Positions 43,275 to 51,585 of a stretch of 64,000 nucleotides of DNA are shown here, piece after piece. The position numbers were made by a program, and so were the translations under genes. The stretch covers positions 2,790,001 to 2,854,000 of the forward strand of contig OZ260106.1 of assembly GCA_965284645.1 (NCBI GenBank), given 5' to 3'. Source of the stretch: JAIBAJ01 sp965284645 (GTDB taxonomy: Bacteria > Bacteroidota > Bacteroidia > JAIBAJ01). Position 1 is the first letter of the stretch. Every line of letters starts with the position of its first letter. Below the pieces are notes generated by a model, which was given only the letters and a program-made list of their open reading frames with translations, was not told the origin of the DNA and ran no database searches.

Positions 43275-44015
43275 ATGAAAAAATTAGGATTAGTTTTGGT
43301 TTTAGCTGTTTTTCAGTCAGTTGCAGGGATAGCCCAGGTTGTGCCAGCGGGACGGTTGTTGTACGAGAACAGCTTGAAGGCCAAGGCGGATACTCTGGGA
43401 TGGAAACTGGAAGGCAAGGCCGAAGTTGAATTTTTAAACGATTGGATGCATGTGTATTCGCCAAATCAGGCCCAACATCATGTGTTTTGGTGTCCGGTTT
43501 CGTTTCCTAGTGATTTTATAGCTGAATGGGACGTACAAAACCAAGATCCAAAAGCAGGTTTATGTATTGTATTCTTTGCAGCCGAAGGGGAAAAAGAAGC
43601 CGATATCTTTTCGCCAAAACTCAAAACTCGAACCGGTGTTTTTAAGCAATATACCAAGGGCGATATCAACAACTACCACATTTCTTATTATGCCAATAAT
43701 CCGAACGAAAAAGGCCGGACCAATGCCAATTTGCGGAAAAACAGCGGGTTCAAAAAGGTACAATCCTTAACCGAAGGAATACCTAAAAATGACACCTTGG
43801 TGCACCGTTGCCAATTGGTTAAGCGCAAAGGACGAATTTTATTTTATGTAGATACCAAAAAAGTAATCGATTGGCAAGATGGCCAAGCTTGGGGTGGAGG
43901 ACGAATAGGGTTTAGGCAAATGAAATGGACCCATTTTGCGTATCGAAACTTTAAGGTTTGGGAAGCCGGAGAAGTGGTGATTCCAGAAATACCGGTAGGC
44001 GCGAGGAAAAACTAA
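43275..44015 (+). CDS. DUF1961-like secreted protein (concanavalin-type fold)
   Basis: About 246 residues from the ATG at 43275, which opens onto signal peptide MKKLGLVLVLAVFQSVAGIAQ. The rest follows the DUF1961 pattern closely: YENSLKAKADTLGWKLEG, QHHVFWCPVSFPSDFIAEWD, LCIVFFAAEGEKEADIF, GVFKQYTKGDINNYHISYY, RTNANLRKNSGF and a final GGGRIGFRQMKWTHFAYRNFKVWE. That jelly-roll fold suggests carbohydrate binding or cleavage, but activity is not established. The DUF4259-like gene follows 15 bp later. Confidence 0.75.
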   Translation: MKKLGLVLVLAVFQSVAGIAQVVPAGRLLYENSLKAKADTLGWKLEGKAEVEFLNDWMHVYSPNQAQHHVFWCPVSFPSDFIAEWDVQNQDPKAGLCIVFFAAEGEKEADIFSPKLKTRTGVFKQYTKGDINNYHISYYANNPNEKGRTNANLRKNSGFKKVQSLTEGIPKNDTLVHRCQLVKRKGRILFYVDTKKVIDWQDGQAWGGGRIGFRQMKWTHFAYRNFKVWEAGEVVIPEIPVGARKN

Positions 44016-44030
44016 ATCAAATTGAAACAC

Positions 44031-44714
44031 ATGGGAACTTGGCATACCAAAATTGACGGAAATGATACCTTTCAGGATATTTACCAAGGATTTTATCAGT
44101 TGTACAACCAAGGTGCGAGTCCGCAGCAGGCTTCAGCTCAGATAAAGGCCGATTTTGTTGCTTATTGGATGGATGAAGAGGATAGGAACAATGCTTTATT
44201 TGCTTTGGTTTTAGCCCAATGGGAAACCAAATGCTTGGAAAAGGAATTGCTTGCTGAAGTTAAGGACATACTTTCCACCGGAAAAGATTTGGAAGTTTGG
44301 AAGGCATTGGGCGCCAGCGTTGAACAGTTGGAAGAAAGAAAGCTGGAATTGGCTAGTTTTTGGAAGAAGGTTTCGGTGGAGAGAGAAAAGCCGAAACGTA
44401 GGATTAGGCCCAAATGGGAATTTGCACTCAGACTGCGGTTGAGCTTAGTCTCACCCGATGGAAAAAAGGTGTTGGAGGTGAACGATGAAATTGTAAACCA
44501 TCATTATACCTGCACCAGTGCGTTGTTGAACTGGGAGAGAGGAGGAGGCGGTGTGTTTAATTATATCGGTGAGGGAAAAGATTTGAAAGCCCAATGGTTG
44601 GATGCCCAAACCTTGGAAATTCATCATGAAAAAGGCTTAGAATTCCATCAGAAGAACCCAAGTTTGTACTTTTTTGGAGAGGAAGTTAGGATAGTTTACA
44701 AGGAGCTTAGGTAG
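44031..44714 (+). CDS. DUF4259-like cytoplasmic protein
   Basis: About 227 residues from the ATG at 44031. A TTG at 44022 is also in frame, but MGTWHTKIDGNDTFQDI is the normal DUF4259-type N-terminus (MGTW...). The N-terminal half is helical (DEEDRNNALFALVLAQWETKCLEKELL). The C-terminal half (LRLRLSLVSPDGKKVLEVNDEIVNHHYTC) is beta-rich and specific to this protein. Related proteins are often found as immunity or accessory proteins, so its partner could be elsewhere. No function is asserted. Confidence 0.6.
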   Translation: MGTWHTKIDGNDTFQDIYQGFYQLYNQGASPQQASAQIKADFVAYWMDEEDRNNALFALVLAQWETKCLEKELLAEVKDILSTGKDLEVWKALGASVEQLEERKLELASFWKKVSVEREKPKRRIRPKWEFALRLRLSLVSPDGKKVLEVNDEIVNHHYTCTSALLNWERGGGGVFNYIGEGKDLKAQWLDAQTLEIHHEKGLEFHQKNPSLYFFGEEVRIVYKELR

Positions 44715-44812
44715 GAAGATTTGAACCTTGGTCTCTAAGGTGTTTTGTTGGTAAAAAGGCTAAATTGTTGAATGGTAATAATTGCATCCAAGCTTAAAGT
44801 CTGTGCTTCTTT

Positions 44813-44953
44813 CCGGGTAGGGATAGGAACGGAAAGCCCACAGGGATGCGGAGGAACGGAGCAGACCGAGGACTTGCAGTGTATAGCCCGACCATGAGCC
44901 ATGCACCAAAGTTTAAAACAAAGGAGAATGTGAAAAGGCGAATGGGACCCGCC
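44813..44953 (-). repeat. Intergenic repeat family A, copy 6 (stem 1 broken)
   Basis: Read on the minus strand: GGCGGGTCCCATTCGCC opens it, but the opposing arm reads GGCTCATGG, so stem 1 is imperfect. The core (GGGCTATACACTGCAAGTCC, GTGGGCTTTCCGTTCCTATC) is intact. It occupies the middle of the 372 bp gap 44715-45086; the rest of that gap shows nothing notable except the promoter-like TAATTTTA at 45075-45082, five bases ahead of parE. Confidence 0.75.
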
Positions 44954-45086
44954 AAATAAGTATTAAAATTATATTCTTTAAGGGTTGAGGAAGGAGCCAA
45001 GGTTTCGATTTTATTCAAGCAAATTTGTTTATAAATTCAGGGCTAGGAACCCTGTTTGAAATGGGATAACTCTTTAATTTTACGGC

Positions 45087-46937
45087 ATGGCAGAAGAAGA
45101 AGAAGTTAAATACGACGAAGGCAATATTAGAACCCTCGATTGGAAAGAACATATCCGATTGAGGGCTGGCATGTATATCGGTAAATTGGGTGATGGTTCG
45201 AGTACCGACGATGGAATTTATATTCTTATCAAAGAGGTGATTGACAATGCCATCGATGAATTTGTGATGGGAAATGGTCGTACTGTAGAAATTACCGTGA
45301 AAGATAAGCGTGTGAAAGTAAGGGATTACGGTAGGGGGATACCGCTTGGAAAGGTGATTGATTGTGTGAGTAAGATTAATACCGGGGGGAAATACGATAG
45401 TTTGGCTTTTAAGAAATCGGTGGGACTGAATGGAGTTGGTACCAAAGCTGTGAATGCTCTTAGTTCGTATTTTAGGGTACAAAGTATACGCGACGACAAG
45501 ACCAAGGTGGCAGAATTTAACCAAGGAAACATCGTTGTGGATGCGCCGGTAGAAGAATGCAACTTGCGCAAAGGTACCATAGTGACTTTCGAGCCGGATG
45601 ACACAATTTTCCACAATTTCCACTTCATTCACCAGTACATCGAAAAAATGTGCTGGAATTATTGCTACCTCAATCCCGGGTTGACCATTTACCTTAATGG
45701 GGAAAAAATATATTCGGAAAATGGATTGAAAGACCTGTTGCAAAACAATATTTCCGAAGAAATACTCTATCCGATAATTCATTTGCGGGGGAACGATATT
45801 GAAGTAGCCCTCACGCATGGGAATAGCTACGGGGAAGAATACTATAGCTTTGTTAATGGACAGTTTACCACCCAAGGCGGTACCCACCAATCTGCTTTCA
45901 GGGAGGAAATTGCCAAGGTGATTCGGAATTTCTATAAAAAGGATTTTGAAACCACCGATATCCGCACCAGTATTATTGCTGCGGTGAGTGTGAAAGTAAT
46001 GGAACCGGTTTTTGAAAGCCAAACCAAAACCAAACTAGGTTCGGCTGTGATTGCACCGGATGGACCTTCGTTGAAATCGTTTATTGGCGATTTTCTTTCC
46101 AAGGAATTGGACAATTACCTGCATAAAAACCAGGAAACGGCCGATGCTTTGCTCCGTAAAATCCTCCAAAGCGAAAGGGAAAGAAAAGATATGGCCGGCA
46201 TTAAAAAACTGGCCAAAGAAAGAGCTAAAAAAGCCAGTCTGCACAACCGCAAACTCAGGGATTGTAGGTTGCATTTTAACACAACCGATGAAAGAAGGCT
46301 GGAAACAACCCTTTTCATAACCGAGGGTGACAGTGCGAGTGGATCCATTACCAAAAGTAGGGATGTGAATACCCAAGCGGTTTTTAGCTTGAAAGGTAAA
46401 CCGCTGAACTGCTATGGCATGACCAAAAAAGTGGTGTATGAAAACGAGGAATTCAATCTTTTGCAAGCGGCTTTGAACATTGAAGAATCGCTGGAAGACC
46501 TACGTTACAACAATATTGTAATAGCCACCGATGCCGATAACGATGGTATGCATATTCGATTGTTGATGATTACCTTCTTTTTACAGTTTTTTCCTGATTT
46601 GGTGAAGAACGGACATTTGTTCATTCTCCAAACGCCCTTGTTTAGGGTGAGAAACAAGAAGGAAACCCGTTATTGCTATTCGGAAGAGGAAAAACTATCG
46701 GCCATTGAAGCCTTGGGACCTAGGCCAGAGATTACTCGATTTAAAGGTTTGGGAGAAATTTCGCCTGACGAGTTCAAGCATTTTATTGGAAAAGATATCC
46801 GTCTCGACCCTGTTATTATTGGGAAAGACTCCCATATCAGCCAGTTGTTGAACTATTACATGGGAAGTAATACACCGGATCGGCAAATGTTTATTATTGA
46901 AAATCTGCGGGTCGAAGCCGATTTAGTGGAAAATTAG
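45087..46937 (+). CDS. parE: DNA topoisomerase IV subunit B (GyrB/ParE family)
   Basis: 616 residues, the short ParE length. GHKL ATPase: EVIDNAIDEF, DYGRGIPLG, GLNGVGTKAVNALS. Transducer domain VNGQFTTQGGTHQSAF. TOPRIM: EGDSASGSITKSRD and DADNDGMHI. The C-terminal FKGLGEISPDEFKHFIGKDIRLDPV closes it. It relaxes and decatenates DNA with ParC. In most Bacteroidota parC follows parE directly; here unrelated lipoprotein and Tat genes follow, so parC is elsewhere. The start has a promoter-like TAATTTTA a few bases ahead. Confidence 0.93.
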   Translation: MAEEEEVKYDEGNIRTLDWKEHIRLRAGMYIGKLGDGSSTDDGIYILIKEVIDNAIDEFVMGNGRTVEITVKDKRVKVRDYGRGIPLGKVIDCVSKINTGGKYDSLAFKKSVGLNGVGTKAVNALSSYFRVQSIRDDKTKVAEFNQGNIVVDAPVEECNLRKGTIVTFEPDDTIFHNFHFIHQYIEKMCWNYCYLNPGLTIYLNGEKIYSENGLKDLLQNNISEEILYPIIHLRGNDIEVALTHGNSYGEEYYSFVNGQFTTQGGTHQSAFREEIAKVIRNFYKKDFETTDIRTSIIAAVSVKVMEPVFESQTKTKLGSAVIAPDGPSLKSFIGDFLSKELDNYLHKNQETADALLRKILQSERERKDMAGIKKLAKERAKKASLHNRKLRDCRLHFNTTDERRLETTLFITEGDSASGSITKSRDVNTQAVFSLKGKPLNCYGMTKKVVYENEEFNLLQAALNIEESLEDLRYNNIVIATDADNDGMHIRLLMITFFLQFFPDLVKNGHLFILQTPLFRVRNKKETRYCYSEEEKLSAIEALGPRPEITRFKGLGEISPDEFKHFIGKDIRLDPVIIGKDSHISQLLNYYMGSNTPDRQMFIIENLRVEADLVEN

Positions 46938-46952
46938 TACATTTGAAACCTG

Positions 46953-47444
46953 ATGAGGAAGGTGGTACGATACCTGTTTTTATTCTTGCTTAGTGCTGGG
47001 GCGCTTGCTTCGTGCAAGAAAACGGAATACGTTTATCAAATCGAAAACGAAAACCTGTATGCCGATAATGCGGGCAAGGTAAAGGTGAAATCGGACGAAC
47101 AATTTGTATCGATTCTGTATGCCAACCTTTTTCAAGAAGCACTGGGGGCCAACGAATTGGTGAGAGTGGTTCGTTGTATCCGAGCCAATGGTGATAAGGA
47201 CTTGATCCACGAAGTACTGGTTTCTAATTTCATGAACCGTCCGGATGTGCAATTGCCCGAAGCGGAATTTATGCGTTCCAATCCTGATTCATTTGTGGTA
47301 GAAACCTACAAACGTTTTTTGGTTCGGTATCCAACTGAAGCCGAGAAAACCTGGTTTAGGAATTATATCAATACCCATCCGACCGTTACACCTGAAATCG
47401 TTTACTCTTCCTTCGCTATTAGCAACGAATACCAATTTTACTAG
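46953..47444 (+). CDS. Lipoprotein with a DUF1553-like tail, first gene of an envelope operon
   Basis: 163 residues. The lipobox is ALASC (Cys21). Towards the C-terminus it reads DSFVVETYKRFLVRYPTEAEKTWFRNYI, close to the recurring segment (RFLxRxPTxxE) of DUF1553/DUF1800 proteins that accompany DUF1501 genes in Planctomycetes and Bacteroidota. It lies 16 bp after parE and 3 bp before the Tat-exported gene, so it starts a tight four-gene run. Function is not known. Confidence 0.65.
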   Translation: MRKVVRYLFLFLLSAGALASCKKTEYVYQIENENLYADNAGKVKVKSDEQFVSILYANLFQEALGANELVRVVRCIRANGDKDLIHEVLVSNFMNRPDVQLPEAEFMRSNPDSFVVETYKRFLVRYPTEAEKTWFRNYINTHPTVTPEIVYSSFAISNEYQFY

Positions 47445-47447
47445 GTT

Positions 47448-48785
47448 ATGCAAAGACGTTCCTTTATAAAGAAAGCCGCCACCGCCACAGCTGGTGCTTT
47501 TGCATTGCCTTATATTTTGCCGAGTGGTCGATTGTTTGCCTCTACCCAAGCTCCTTTAGCTCAGCATGTTATTTTAATCATGTTTGCCGGTGGTGTTCGG
47601 CAACAGGAAAGTGTATTGCAACGTTATTTGGACGATAGCCAAGGCATGGGAATTCCGGGCAACATCATGTACAATATGTTCAATGGTGCCCCTCCAACAG
47701 CGAAGATTGTTTACGGTACCGATGGTTTTATTGCTGGTGATACACCCATACCTTCCTTGTTAAACCAAAGTTTACAAAGCCAAGGAACTTTGTTTTCTGA
47801 ACTTCGCTCTGGCACTACAGGACACTACAACGGTTTAAATGCAATTGTTCAGGGAAATACCCTTTATACCCAAGGTTTGAAACAAAAACCAATTCATCCT
47901 ACCATATTTGAATATGCCCGTCGCCATGGAAATTTTCCTGCATCGAAGGTGTGGTTTGTAGGCAATGGCATTGGAAATTCTACGCCTTTATTGAATTACA
48001 GTACCCATCCCGATTATGGTGCGGCTTATGGTGCTAATTTTTTGGCTCCAACCATTGTTTTTGGAAATGAAGGGTTAACCTATATGTCTAACAGCAAGGT
48101 TTACCATCCAGAAGAGGAATTGGGACCGATGTACGAAATGAAGTATTTCCTGGATAAGAATTTTAAAAATGCTGCCGGAACCTTGGAAGGTATTCACAAC
48201 ACCGACGAAGAGAAGCAAAACATCAAGGAGTTCTTCAAAGAAATGTACCAAAAATCTCAGGATGGTACCATTGCCTTTCCGCCGGTAGTAGACAATGGCG
48301 ATTTGAAAACCATCGGTTATGCCTGCGAGGTAGCCAAATGGTTTAAGCCGAATGTATTAGCTATCAATATGAGTGCTGTAGATGGATGCCATAGCAATTT
48401 TACTGGTTATTTAAGGTCCTTGCACAGGGCTGATCATGCGGTGGGACATATTTGGAACTATATTCAAACCCAGGTACCGGAAATGGCGGGCAATACTGCT
48501 ATTATCTTGGCACCGGAATGTGGCCGAAACCTAAACCACAACCCCATCTTGGACGAAAACGATTGGTATGCCTTCGATCACAGCGACCAAAACTCTTTGC
48601 GGGTTTTCGGAATGATGGCCGGCCCCTCCATTCCATCCAATTTAACCGTTGGAAGCAATGTTCAACCTGTTGGAAATACGGTGGATATTGTTCCTACCAT
48701 GGCTGAAATTTTAGGATTTAAAAACGAGGTGGTTTCTTCCGGACTATTGGCTGGAGATTCCATGAGCTGGTTTGATCGATTGTAA
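47448..48785 (+). CDS. Tat-exported DUF1501-like protein (alkaline phosphatase superfamily fold)
   Basis: 445 residues. A twin-arginine signal (QRRSFIKKAATATAGAFALP) shows export of a folded protein. The body starts QHVILIMFAGGVRQQESVL, the nucleophile/metal region of the alkaline phosphatase-sulfatase superfamily in DUF1501 form, and ends with NTVDIVPTMAEILGF, the familiar C-terminal phosphatase-superfamily segment. The catalytic Ser/Thr is not evident (VRQQE replaces the usual D(G/S)xxxx), so an enzymatic role is doubtful. Middle gene of the operon, 3 bp from both neighbours. Confidence 0.8.
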   Translation: MQRRSFIKKAATATAGAFALPYILPSGRLFASTQAPLAQHVILIMFAGGVRQQESVLQRYLDDSQGMGIPGNIMYNMFNGAPPTAKIVYGTDGFIAGDTPIPSLLNQSLQSQGTLFSELRSGTTGHYNGLNAIVQGNTLYTQGLKQKPIHPTIFEYARRHGNFPASKVWFVGNGIGNSTPLLNYSTHPDYGAAYGANFLAPTIVFGNEGLTYMSNSKVYHPEEELGPMYEMKYFLDKNFKNAAGTLEGIHNTDEEKQNIKEFFKEMYQKSQDGTIAFPPVVDNGDLKTIGYACEVAKWFKPNVLAINMSAVDGCHSNFTGYLRSLHRADHAVGHIWNYIQTQVPEMAGNTAIILAPECGRNLNHNPILDENDWYAFDHSDQNSLRVFGMMAGPSIPSNLTVGSNVQPVGNTVDIVPTMAEILGFKNEVVSSGLLAGDSMSWFDRL

Positions 48786-48788
48786 GCC

Positions 48789-49748
48789 ATGAGAAATACC
48801 AATTCCATAGCCGCTCTGTTTGGATTAAGCTATTTGCTTATCGTTTTGGATGCCTGTAAAAAAGAGGCACCAACTCCCTTTAGAAATGACGACGATACCG
48901 AGCAAACCAATCCTGATTCAGTAGCTCCGCCCGATCCAAAGAGTTTTGCCGGACTACAATACTATATTTTTAAACCAACTTGCGCCAACAGCGGTTGCCA
49001 CGATGGAACTTTCGAGCCCGATTTCAGGACCATCCAAAGTAGCTACAACACCTTGGTTTATAGGCCTATAATTAAAAACAATCCTCAAAACTCCTTTACC
49101 TTTCGGGTGGTTCCCTACCAACCGGATGCCTCCGTTCTGATAAACCGCCTAACTGTGGATATCGACGGATTGAGCGGAATTATGCCTTTGATTACCGATC
49201 CCAATGCCGAATGGAGCTTGAAAAAGGAGGAGCATATCCAAAATATCCGGGATTGGATTTTGAATGGTGCAAAAGATGTGTTTGGTCAGGTTCCACAACC
49301 CGGTAACAGAGAGCCCCAATTGTTGGGCATTATGGTTACGCCGGTTGGAAGCACCACGCCCTATCCACGTTCCGGAACCAATGCGGTGGATGTAATTGCC
49401 GGTGTAGGTTCGGTTGATGTGTGGATTGCCGTAGGAGACGATAGCACGGCTGCTTCCGCTTTGGGTAGTCCAAGTGTGAAATTCTCGGGTAATCCTTACG
49501 ATTATAGTTCAGCTTCGGGAATAAACCTTCAAACTGTTCCTGGTGGAGTTTCCAATGTTGGTTTTAGCGGCGATATGGTTCAGTTTACCCACAAGGCAAC
49601 CTATTCCATTCCTACTTTATTTGGCGATACCACCATCTTTTTCCGTTCCTATTTTCAAGATCCCAAACAGCCCGGGATAACCGAAATGCCTGAATCAGGT
49701 AGCTTGCAACATGTATTGGATTATTGTTCATTTAAACTTTCAAATTAG
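48789..49748 (+). CDS. Lipoprotein with a haem-like CX4CH motif
   Basis: 319 residues. Predicted lipidation at Cys23 (IVLDAC; Asp before Ala is unusual) followed by KK. Near residues 65-71 the motif CANSGCH has four residues between cysteines; Planctomycete-type cytochrome C domains carry this CX4CH spacing, so haem c may be bound. A further segment (FRVVPYQPDASVLINRLTV, SGIMPLI) matches that domain's pattern, with a possible Met ligand there. The C-terminal half is beta-rich and unknown. It lies 3 bp after the Tat gene and 9 bp before the next lipoprotein. Confidence 0.7.
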   Translation: MRNTNSIAALFGLSYLLIVLDACKKEAPTPFRNDDDTEQTNPDSVAPPDPKSFAGLQYYIFKPTCANSGCHDGTFEPDFRTIQSSYNTLVYRPIIKNNPQNSFTFRVVPYQPDASVLINRLTVDIDGLSGIMPLITDPNAEWSLKKEEHIQNIRDWILNGAKDVFGQVPQPGNREPQLLGIMVTPVGSTTPYPRSGTNAVDVIAGVGSVDVWIAVGDDSTAASALGSPSVKFSGNPYDYSSASGINLQTVPGGVSNVGFSGDMVQFTHKATYSIPTLFGDTTIFFRSYFQDPKQPGITEMPESGSLQHVLDYCSFKLSN

Positions 49749-49757
49749 ATAAGGTAA

Positions 49758-50216
49758 GTGTTTGAAAATAAAAGAAATATAGTATTATTTTTTCTGTTCA
49801 TTTTTGTATGGATTTTCATTGGTTCCTGCAAGAAAGAAACAGAAACCAATACGGCTCCCGAAATCTCCAATCTGGTCATTACGCCGCATTCAATAATAGA
49901 GTGGGTAGATTCGGTAGAAATTCGCTTCGATTATAAAGATTTAGAAGGCGATATTGGAGAAGAAGATCCTAATATAAAAACATTGGAAATCAAAGATTCG
50001 AGACTTGATGAATCCGATTTCTACCACATTCAACCACTTACCCCTAACGACAAAGTTTATTCGTCTCAAGGAACCTTAACGGTTAAGCTAAATTCCATGT
50101 TTAGATTGGGCAATGCCGCCTTCGAAAAATTCACCTTCACCATTTCTCTCCGCGATAGAGCTGGAAACAAGAGCAATGAAATTCGGAGTGATACCCTGCA
50201 AGTTGCGATTTTTTAA
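49758..50216 (+). CDS. Lipoprotein, last gene of the envelope operon
   Basis: 152 residues from a GTG start. Signal peptide NIVLFFLFIFVWIFIGSC with lipobox IGSC (Cys24) and KK after it. The mature part (TAPEISNLVITPHSIIEWVDSVEIRFDYKDLEGDIG) is a beta-sandwich of the DUF4625/PKD-like kind, similar in type to the lipoprotein at 5455. No known activity. It closes the run of four genes. Confidence 0.7.
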   Translation: MFENKRNIVLFFLFIFVWIFIGSCKKETETNTAPEISNLVITPHSIIEWVDSVEIRFDYKDLEGDIGEEDPNIKTLEIKDSRLDESDFYHIQPLTPNDKVYSSQGTLTVKLNSMFRLGNAAFEKFTFTISLRDRAGNKSNEIRSDTLQVAIF

Positions 50217-50253
50217 AGTTCCAAATTGCTTATGTTGTTATCTTAATTTTTCT

Positions 50254-50261
50254 TACGTTTG
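50254..50261 (+). promoter_or_regulatory. Bacteroidota -7 box TACGTTTG
   Basis: Exact TAnnTTTG match 17 bases upstream of the AlkB-type gene ATG at 50279, so this gene is transcribed separately from the preceding operon. A TTG at 50235-50237 with 16 bp spacing may serve as -33. Confidence 0.6.
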
Positions 50262-50278
50262 TTAGTCAAATATCAAGT

Positions 50279-51352
50279 ATGAAAACAAAATCCTTAAAGT
50301 ACTGGATGGTTATGCAAGGACCCATTATTGCTATCATTTCCTTTGTCGGACATGGTGCGCTTGCTTGGTTGTTGCCCATGTATGCCTTTGTTTTGATTCC
50401 AATCGCCGAACTGTTTTTGCCGGCTACAACCGAGAATATGTCGGAGGCTGAAGAAGAAATTGCCTTGGCCGATCCTTGGTACGATTGGGCCGTTTACCTC
50501 ATGGTACCGATTCAATACGGTTTGCTGGCCTTTTATCTGTACACCATTTGTTACACTGAAAACACCCTGTTTGAATTGGTCGGAAAAACATTTTCTATGG
50601 GTATAGGGTGTGGAATTTTAGGTATCAATTTGGGACATGAATTGGGGCACCGGATTAAGCCTTCCGAGCGATTTATGGCAAAAGCTTTGTTGCTCACTTC
50701 CATGTATATGCATTTCTTTATCGAGCATAACCGTGGTCACCATAAAAACGTGGCAACGCCTTTAGATCCAGCCACTTCTCGTTATGGCGAGATTGTTTAT
50801 TTCTTTTGGTTTCGTTCCATTATCAACAGTTGGTTTTCGGCTTGGGAACTGGAGGTGAAGCGTTTAAAAAAGGATAATCAGCCCATACTTTCGCTGAGCA
50901 ATGAAATGATTCGCTACATCCTTATTCAATTCAGTTTTTGCGCCTTCATTTTTGCCATATTCGGTTTAAAAGGATTGCTGGGCTTTTTGTCAGTTGCCTT
51001 TATTGGAATTTTACTTTTAGAAACGGTCAACTATATTGAGCACTACGGTTTGACCCGCAAGAAAAGTCAAGGTGAAGCCTACGAGCGTGTTTTACCTGTT
51101 CACAGCTGGAATTCCAACCATGTCATCGGCCGTTTATTGCTTTTTGAATTGTCACGTCACAGCGATCATCACTATAAGGCGAGTCGTAAATACCAGATTT
51201 TGAGGCATTTCGAAGATAGTCCACAAATGCCTACCGGTTATCCGGGTATGATTGTTTTGGCCTTGGTTCCGCCTTTGTGGTTTTACGTGATGCACCGCAA
51301 CATTGCCAAGTACAGCCAATTGCATCCAGAAGCGGTTAAAGCTTGGGCTTAA
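50279..51352 (+). CDS. AlkB-type integral membrane alkane/fatty acid hydroxylase
   Basis: 357 residues, diiron membrane hydroxylase. The four histidine clusters are intact: HELGH in NLGHELGHRIKPSE, HNRGHHKN, NYIEHYGLTR and SRHSDHHYKAS. Six or so hydrophobic helices surround them. Motif order and the NYIEHYG segment match AlkB alkane 1-monooxygenases. It needs rubredoxin and its reductase, neither of which is in the window. With the acyl-CoA synthetase at 54 kb it suggests some capacity for hydrocarbons or lipids, but the two genes are not cotranscribed. Confidence 0.88.
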   Translation: MKTKSLKYWMVMQGPIIAIISFVGHGALAWLLPMYAFVLIPIAELFLPATTENMSEAEEEIALADPWYDWAVYLMVPIQYGLLAFYLYTICYTENTLFELVGKTFSMGIGCGILGINLGHELGHRIKPSERFMAKALLLTSMYMHFFIEHNRGHHKNVATPLDPATSRYGEIVYFFWFRSIINSWFSAWELEVKRLKKDNQPILSLSNEMIRYILIQFSFCAFIFAIFGLKGLLGFLSVAFIGILLLETVNYIEHYGLTRKKSQGEAYERVLPVHSWNSNHVIGRLLLFELSRHSDHHYKASRKYQILRHFEDSPQMPTGYPGMIVLALVPPLWFYVMHRNIAKYSQLHPEAVKAWA

Positions 51353-51366
51353 TTTTTTTATTTTTT

Positions 51367-51509
51367 GGCGGGCACCATTCGCAAAAACAGGTTCGTCATT
51401 AAATTAAAATTTGGCAAGGCGAATGGTCGGGCTATACGCTGCAAGTCCTCGTCCAGTCTACGTTTCACTTCGTCTGTCCTGTGGGCTTTACGCTTCTATC
51501 CCTTCCCGG
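51367..51509 (+). repeat. Intergenic repeat family A, copy 7
   Basis: Begins GGCGGGCACC. Stem 1 is ACCATTCGC/GCGAATGGT, perfect over 9 bp. The core reads CGGGCTATACGCTGCAAGTC, tip CAGTCTACG...CGTCTGTCC (weakly paired), then GTGGGCTTTACGCTTCTATC and CCTTCCCGG. It lies between convergent genes and about 14 bp from the AlkB stop. Confidence 0.83.
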
Positions 51510-51585
51510 AGCCTCCGAAATAGTTTTGGCAAATAGAACAAGCATTTGCTTTTCACTCAGTGTGGTAAAAAAATAAAGTAAGAAT

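Noticed and set aside
45015..46022. A 335-codon open frame on the minus strand
   Set aside because: It lies wholly antisense to parE, whose motifs are intact on the plus strand; the translated frame has no family features and no promoter.
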